Shown here: one piece after another, positions 7,557 through 10,998 of the stretch
Numbering within the stretch: position 1 is the first letter of the stretch
Layout: the number at the start of each line of letters is the position of its first letter
NCBI GenBank assembly: GCA_900321665.1
Contig: ONWY01000017.1
Coordinates: 1-10,998, forward strand
Direction: 5' to 3'
DNA length: 10,998 nt
Source: an uncultured Eubacteriales bacterium
GTDB lineage: Bacteria > Bacillota > Clostridia > Oscillospirales > Acutalibacteraceae
Notes under the pieces: model-generated
Seen by the model: the letters and a program-made list of their open reading frames with translations, nothing else
Told to the model about the DNA's origin: nothing
Databases searched by the model: none
Program-made: the position numbers and the translations under genes

Positions 7557-8660
7557 ATGATTAGAATTTTACACTCCGTAAGCAATATGGACCGCGCCGG
7601 CATTGAAACGATGCTGATGAATTTTTACAGGCATATGGACCGAGAGCAGGTGCAGTTTGACTTTTTGCAAAACAAACCCGACCCCGGCGATTACGATGAA
7701 GAAATCCGCGAACTCGGCGGCAGGTTGTTTGTTTCACCCGGGTTTTTAAGTTACCCGAAGTATGAAGCGTATATGACCGAACTGCTAAAAGAACACCCGG
7801 AATATAAAATCATTCACACCCACAACGGCTCATTGATGCTTTTTGCGCTCAAAGCCGCACAAAAAAATAATGTGCCTATTCGCATCGCGCATGCCCACGC
7901 CACGGCAATCCCGCCGGGGTGGAAAAACGAGTTTAAAAAACTGCTCAAGCCGCGTATTAAATATGCCGCCAACCACTATTGGGGTTGCTCCAATGCTGCC
8001 GGTGAATTTTATTTTACGCCAAAGTATTGGAACGCGGGGCACGAACTCATTCACAACGCCATCAACACCGACAATTTCACCTTTAACGAAGCGGCGCGCG
8101 CAAAACTGCGCCGGGAATACGGTTTGGGCGACAAATTCATTTTGGGGCATGTCGGCAGACTCACCAAAGTGAAAAACCAGGCAAAGATTGTAGAAGTATT
8201 TGCCGCGCTCCACCGTGAAGACGCCAACACACATCTGGTGCTTGTAGGCACGGGCGAACTTGAAAACGACCTCAAAGCGCAGGCGGCGGCACTCGGCATT
8301 ACCGATGCGGTCACCTTTACCGGCGTGCAATCAAATGTAAATGAATGGTACAGTGTGTTTGACGCGTTTATTATGTGCTCGTTTAACGAAGGGCTGCCGG
8401 TCGTGGCGGTAGAAGCGCAGGCGGCGGATTTGCCGTGCGTGCTGTGCAACACGATTACGACCGAAGTCAAAGTAATTGACTCCGTAAAATTTTTAGGGCT
8501 AAACGACAGTGCAGACACATGGGCGAGAGCCGTGCGTGCGTTTGCGCCCAAACAAAGGGGTAGCCGCAAAGCGGAATTTGAAGCAGCCGGCTACGATATT
8601 GCGGCGGAAGCGAAGCGCATGCAAGGGCTCTATTTGGATTTATATGATTCTATCAAGTAA
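7557..8660 (+). CDS. EpsF-like GT4-family glycosyltransferase
   Basis: A 367-residue GT-B enzyme. The start RILHSVSNMDRAGIETMLMN and the following VQFDFL...DYDEEIRELGGRLF resemble the EpsF-type glycosyltransferases of Bacillus exopolysaccharide loci (recognised from memory). The acceptor domain contains IIHTHNGSLMLFAL and a histidine-rich IAHAHATAI. The donor domain begins with HVGRLTKVKNQ (R201, K206) and carries E-x7-E at E278 and E286 (EGLPVVAVE). Length is normal, with no membrane segment. AGAGG lies 5-10 bases before the ATG. The gene is 10 bases after the polymerase and 12 bases before the pyruvyl-transferase-family gene, consistent with one transcript. It is probably a late sugar transferase for the repeat unit; the sugar is unknown. 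I leave the symbol blank because homology within this broad family does not establish orthology. Confidence 0.9.
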   Translation: MIRILHSVSNMDRAGIETMLMNFYRHMDREQVQFDFLQNKPDPGDYDEEIRELGGRLFVSPGFLSYPKYEAYMTELLKEHPEYKIIHTHNGSLMLFALKAAQKNNVPIRIAHAHATAIPPGWKNEFKKLLKPRIKYAANHYWGCSNAAGEFYFTPKYWNAGHELIHNAINTDNFTFNEAARAKLRREYGLGDKFILGHVGRLTKVKNQAKIVEVFAALHREDANTHLVLVGTGELENDLKAQAAALGITDAVTFTGVQSNVNEWYSVFDAFIMCSFNEGLPVVAVEAQAADLPCVLCNTITTEVKVIDSVKFLGLNDSADTWARAVRAFAPKQRGSRKAEFEAAGYDIAAEAKRMQGLYLDLYDSIK

Positions 8661-8672
8661 GGGAATGCATTT

Positions 8673-9779
8673 ATGATGAAAATAGGAATTTTAACACACC
8701 ACTCCATCAATAATTACGGTGCTTTTTTGCAGTGTTGGGCACTGCAGGAAAAGGTTAAGAAACTGTTCCCGCGCGATGATGTGTATGTTATCAATTACAC
8801 GATTGCAAAGCAAAACATTATCAACATCGGCGGTTTTTTCCGCTTTTATCCGCACAGCGAAACACCGCTTTCGTGGTTGCACAAAATCACCCAACCGCGT
8901 ATTTTTGCCGTGAACCGCAAAAAGCATTTAAACTTAACCAAACCCGTGCACAGCGCCGAGGGCATTAACAGCCTCGGGCTCGATTGCATTATCATCGGCA
9001 GTGACGAGGTGTGGAATTACCTTGACCCGAAAAGTTTTTTCCTTGTGAAATACAGCGCAGGTTTAAATGCAAAACGCATTGTCGCCTATGCGCCGAGCAC
9101 CGGTAAAGCCTCGGGGGAGGACGCACCTGCCGCAGTGTGCAAAGCCCTGCAAGGGTTCACGGCGGTTTGTGCGAGAGACCGCGGTGCGCAGGTTTTGTGT
9201 GAAAAGGCGCTCGGCACAACACCGATGATGGTGTGTGACCCGACATTTCTCACCGCCACCCCGCATATCGACAATGAAAAACTGCGCAAACTGACCGCAA
9301 AGCCCTATGTGCTGTTTTATTATTGCAACGGCATTCCGCGTGAGCTGAAGAAAAAAATTGTGGATAACGCCCATAAAAAAGGCTATGCCGTACTCGGCGG
9401 CGGCGAGTATGATAAACTGTATTCGCAAATGTCCGTGCGCCTCACCCCGTTTGAGTGGGTAGAACTGTTCCGCAGGGCGCAGTGCGTATACACCGGTACT
9501 TTCCACGGCGTGGTGTTTTCCATTCTCTCACGCAAAAACTTTCGCGTGTATGCGTCTATTGACAGCCGTGTAAGAAAAATCGGCGCACTGTTGCGTCAAT
9601 TCGGCATCAGCGAAAGACCGCTGAACGACGAACATTTTGACGCCGAAGAAGAACCGATAGATTATGAGAGCGTGTACCGCTATATTGAAGAGCTGCGCGC
9701 TGCAAGCAGCGACTACCTTACCCGTGCGGTAAACGGTGAACAAATAAAAGGAGTGCCTTATGATTCAAAGCAAAGCTGA
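8673..9779 (+). CDS. Polysaccharide pyruvyl transferase family protein
   Basis: A 368-residue protein of PF04230, whose characterised members transfer pyruvate from phosphoenolpyruvate to sugars as a ketal; many Firmicute members are untested. Motifs in order: NYGAFLQCWAL (14-24), GSDEVWN (109-115), YAPSTG (139-144), CARDRGAQ (166-173), CDPTFL (188-193) and the glycine/histidine motif TGTFHGVVFSI (274-284). Two start codons are adjacent (8673 and 8676); AAGGG at the preceding stop fits either, and I keep the first. Its 3' end overlaps the acetyltransferase start by 20 bases, so the two are probably translationally coupled. It belongs to the family often found beside F420-hydrogenase-beta-like proteins such as the one at 1-735. 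It would act in the cytoplasm on the lipid-linked repeat. Confidence 0.88.
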   Translation: MMKIGILTHHSINNYGAFLQCWALQEKVKKLFPRDDVYVINYTIAKQNIINIGGFFRFYPHSETPLSWLHKITQPRIFAVNRKKHLNLTKPVHSAEGINSLGLDCIIIGSDEVWNYLDPKSFFLVKYSAGLNAKRIVAYAPSTGKASGEDAPAAVCKALQGFTAVCARDRGAQVLCEKALGTTPMMVCDPTFLTATPHIDNEKLRKLTAKPYVLFYYCNGIPRELKKKIVDNAHKKGYAVLGGGEYDKLYSQMSVRLTPFEWVELFRRAQCVYTGTFHGVVFSILSRKNFRVYASIDSRVRKIGALLRQFGISERPLNDEHFDAEEEPIDYESVYRYIEELRAASSDYLTRAVNGEQIKGVPYDSKQS

Positions 9780-10338
9780 TTATGAGCGCTATTTGGAGCA
9801 AGACAGAATTGCGCTTTACAAAACAAGGAAAAAACCCCGTATTGCCGGAGATGAAATTTGGCAGTATGAAAGACTGTTGCGCAAAACCGAATACTACATG
9901 AACTGCAAAAAAGGCCCTGTAGGCAAAGCGATGGCGCTGTATTTGCACTATCGCTTGCGCAAAAAAGGGCGCAAATTATGCGGCTTTCACATTCCGCCCA
10001 ACGCCTTTGAGGAAGGGCTTTCCATTGCGCATTGGGGACCGATTGTAGTGCACCCCTCGGCAAAAATCGGCAAAAACTGCCGCATTCACCAAAGTGTAAC
10101 GATTGGCGCGACCAACGGGGAAGCCCAAGCCGCACACATCGGCGATAATGTGTTTATCGGTCCGTGCGCTTCCATCATCGGCGACATCACCATCGGCAGC
10201 GATATTGCTATCGGCGCCGGTAGCGTGGTGACCAAAAGTTTTACGGACGACGGAATTACCATTGCAGGCGTTCCCGCCAAAAAAATCAGCGATAACAACT
10301 CACATTCCAACTTGGCGAAGGCCCTGAATTTAGATTAA
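9760..10338 (+). CDS. Hexapeptide-repeat acetyltransferase (CysE/LbetaH type), probable polysaccharide O-acetyltransferase
   Basis: A 192-residue acetyl-CoA-dependent transferase. The N-terminal 75 residues are helical and basic. A left-handed beta-helix follows, built from hexapeptides such as PSAKIG, KNCRIH, QSVTIG, DNVFIG, GDITIG and SDIAIG, and closing with AGVPAKKI. H91 in SIAHWGPIVV aligns by eye with the catalytic histidine of serine acetyltransferases. The aspartate that CysE uses for serine (in its DIHP motif) appears replaced (FHIPP, 76-80). With the locus context, I favour sugar O-acetylation over cysteine synthesis; automatic annotation may still say serine acetyltransferase. AAAGGAG (about 9747-9753) supports the start inside the previous gene's end. 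The metallophosphoesterase follows after 18 bases. Confidence 0.87.
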   Translation: MIQSKADYERYLEQDRIALYKTRKKPRIAGDEIWQYERLLRKTEYYMNCKKGPVGKAMALYLHYRLRKKGRKLCGFHIPPNAFEEGLSIAHWGPIVVHPSAKIGKNCRIHQSVTIGATNGEAQAAHIGDNVFIGPCASIIGDITIGSDIAIGAGSVVTKSFTDDGITIAGVPAKKISDNNSHSNLAKALNLD

Positions 10339-10356
10339 AAGAGGGAGACGGTTTTG

Positions 10357-10998
10357 ATGCGTAAAAAAACAGCACAAAATCCAAAAAAAGTAAAACCGCT
10401 ATGGCGTAAAATTGTTGAAGTCCTGGCATTAATACTTGCCGTGGTGTTGGTGCTCTTGATTGGCGTAAACATTTTTCTCAACAAAAATTTCACCGTGTCG
10501 TTTTATCAGGTGCGTTCCGATAAAGTGTCGGATAATATTCGTGTGGTGGAACTTGCCGACTTGCACAATGCGCAATACGGCAAAGAGAATGCCAAACTCG
10601 TTGCCAAAATCAAGGCGCTCAAGCCGGATTTAATCTTTTATGCCGGCGATATGATGAACTACAAAAACAGCGACTATTCGGTGCTGTTCACACTCTCCGA
10701 CCAACTGGCGGAAGTTGCGCCGATTTACGCGTGCCTGGGCAACAACGAACTCGACCAGTATCTGTTTGAAGATAAATCGTTTGTCAAAGAACTTGAAGAA
10801 CATAAAGTGAATGTGCTCAGTAATGAAGCCAGAGAAGTCACGGTCGGCAACACCACCATTGAACTGATTGCAGTCACAGAGGGTGTAGAGCAGTATGATG
10901 TGGAAACAAACAACGCCAAAAAGTTTGTGGAAAGTTTAAAACCGACCGCAAACTGCCGCATTTGTTTAACCCATTACCCCGAACTGTTTTTGAGCAAA
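10357..10998 (+). CDS. Membrane-anchored calcineurin-like metallophosphoesterase (partial, runs off right edge)
   Basis: Reads 214 codons from ATG at 10357 with no stop. The N-terminus is basic (KKTAQNPKKVKPLWRK), followed by one hydrophobic segment (about 20-41), suggesting a signal anchor with the catalytic domain outside. Metallophosphoesterase (PF00149) motifs: D68-L-H70, G97-D98, G128-N129-N130-E131 and THYPE with H206. The order and spacing fit YkuE/YaeI-type enzymes. The usual GNH(E/D) box reads GNNE, so the histidine normally acting in catalysis is absent. The closing GHxH motif, if present, lies past the edge. GAGGGAG (10341-10347) gives good spacing. A TTG at 10354 is an alternative start. 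It follows the acetyltransferase by 18 bases, so it may be co-transcribed; the substrate is unknown and it may not be part of polymer synthesis. Confidence 0.85.
   Translation, partial: MRKKTAQNPKKVKPLWRKIVEVLALILAVVLVLLIGVNIFLNKNFTVSFYQVRSDKVSDNIRVVELADLHNAQYGKENAKLVAKIKALKPDLIFYAGDMMNYKNSDYSVLFTLSDQLAEVAPIYACLGNNELDQYLFEDKSFVKELEEHKVNVLSNEAREVTVGNTTIELIAVTEGVEQYDVETNNAKKFVESLKPTANCRICLTHYPELFLSK

Noticed and set aside
7830..8569. Leftward open frames of 166 and 172 residues (7830-8330 and 8051-8569)
   Set aside because: Both are antisense to the EpsF-like glycosyltransferase, whose motifs are intact. Their translations are low-complexity shadows without ribosome sites.

Overview
The window is part of a surface-polysaccharide (exopolysaccharide or capsule) biosynthesis locus from a bacterium that is probably a low-to-mid-GC Firmicute. 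The evidence for that is strong AGGAG-type ribosome binding sites, sigma-A-like promoters (two with a TGn extended -10), GC of roughly one half, and protein families typical of anaerobic Clostridia: a Wzx-type flippase, an EpsF-like glycosyltransferase, a ferredoxin/F420-hydrogenase-beta protein and a PF04230 pyruvyl transferase. A gut-type Clostridia/Oscillospirales member is my best guess; this is inference and not proven. No rRNA, tRNA, insertion sequence, CRISPR array or phage gene was seen, and no stretch over 300 bases lacks a gene.

Layout. Bases 1-735 (minus) hold the N-terminal part of an iron-sulphur/flavin F420-hydrogenase-beta family protein that runs off the left edge. A 164-base divergent spacer (736-899) carries a good extended -10 promoter reading rightward into a GT4 glycosyltransferase (900-2027) and a Wzx-like flippase (2042-3679). 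Tail to tail with the flippase, only 4 bases away, is an opposite-strand CDP-glycerol/CDP-ribitol-type glycerophosphotransferase (3684-4850, minus). It is driven by a perfect-consensus promoter at 4882-4910. A second rightward promoter (4980-5007) then serves a tightly packed run: GT2 glycosyltransferase (5057-6157), Wzy-like polymerase (6185-7546), EpsF-like GT4 (7557-8660), polysaccharide pyruvyl transferase family protein (8673-9779), hexapeptide acetyltransferase (9760-10338, overlapping its upstream neighbour by 20 bases) and a membrane-anchored metallophosphoesterase (10357 to the right edge).

How they may work together. The three glycosyltransferases would build a lipid-linked repeat unit on the cytoplasmic face, the flippase would export it and the Wzy-like protein would polymerise it outside. 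The acetyltransferase, pyruvyl-transferase-family protein and TagB/F-like protein would add acetyl, ketal-pyruvate and polyol-phosphate decorations. No initiating phosphoglycosyl transferase, Wzz/tyrosine-kinase pair or sugar-nucleotide synthesis gene lies in the window; they must be elsewhere if this is a complete Wzx/Wzy pathway.

The most notable points are the antisense gene embedded in the locus, the pairing of the F420-hydrogenase-beta-like protein with the PF04230 protein, a metallophosphoesterase with GNNE in place of GNHE, and a repeat-built acidic tail on the flippase. I do not see a clear candidate for a wholly new system.
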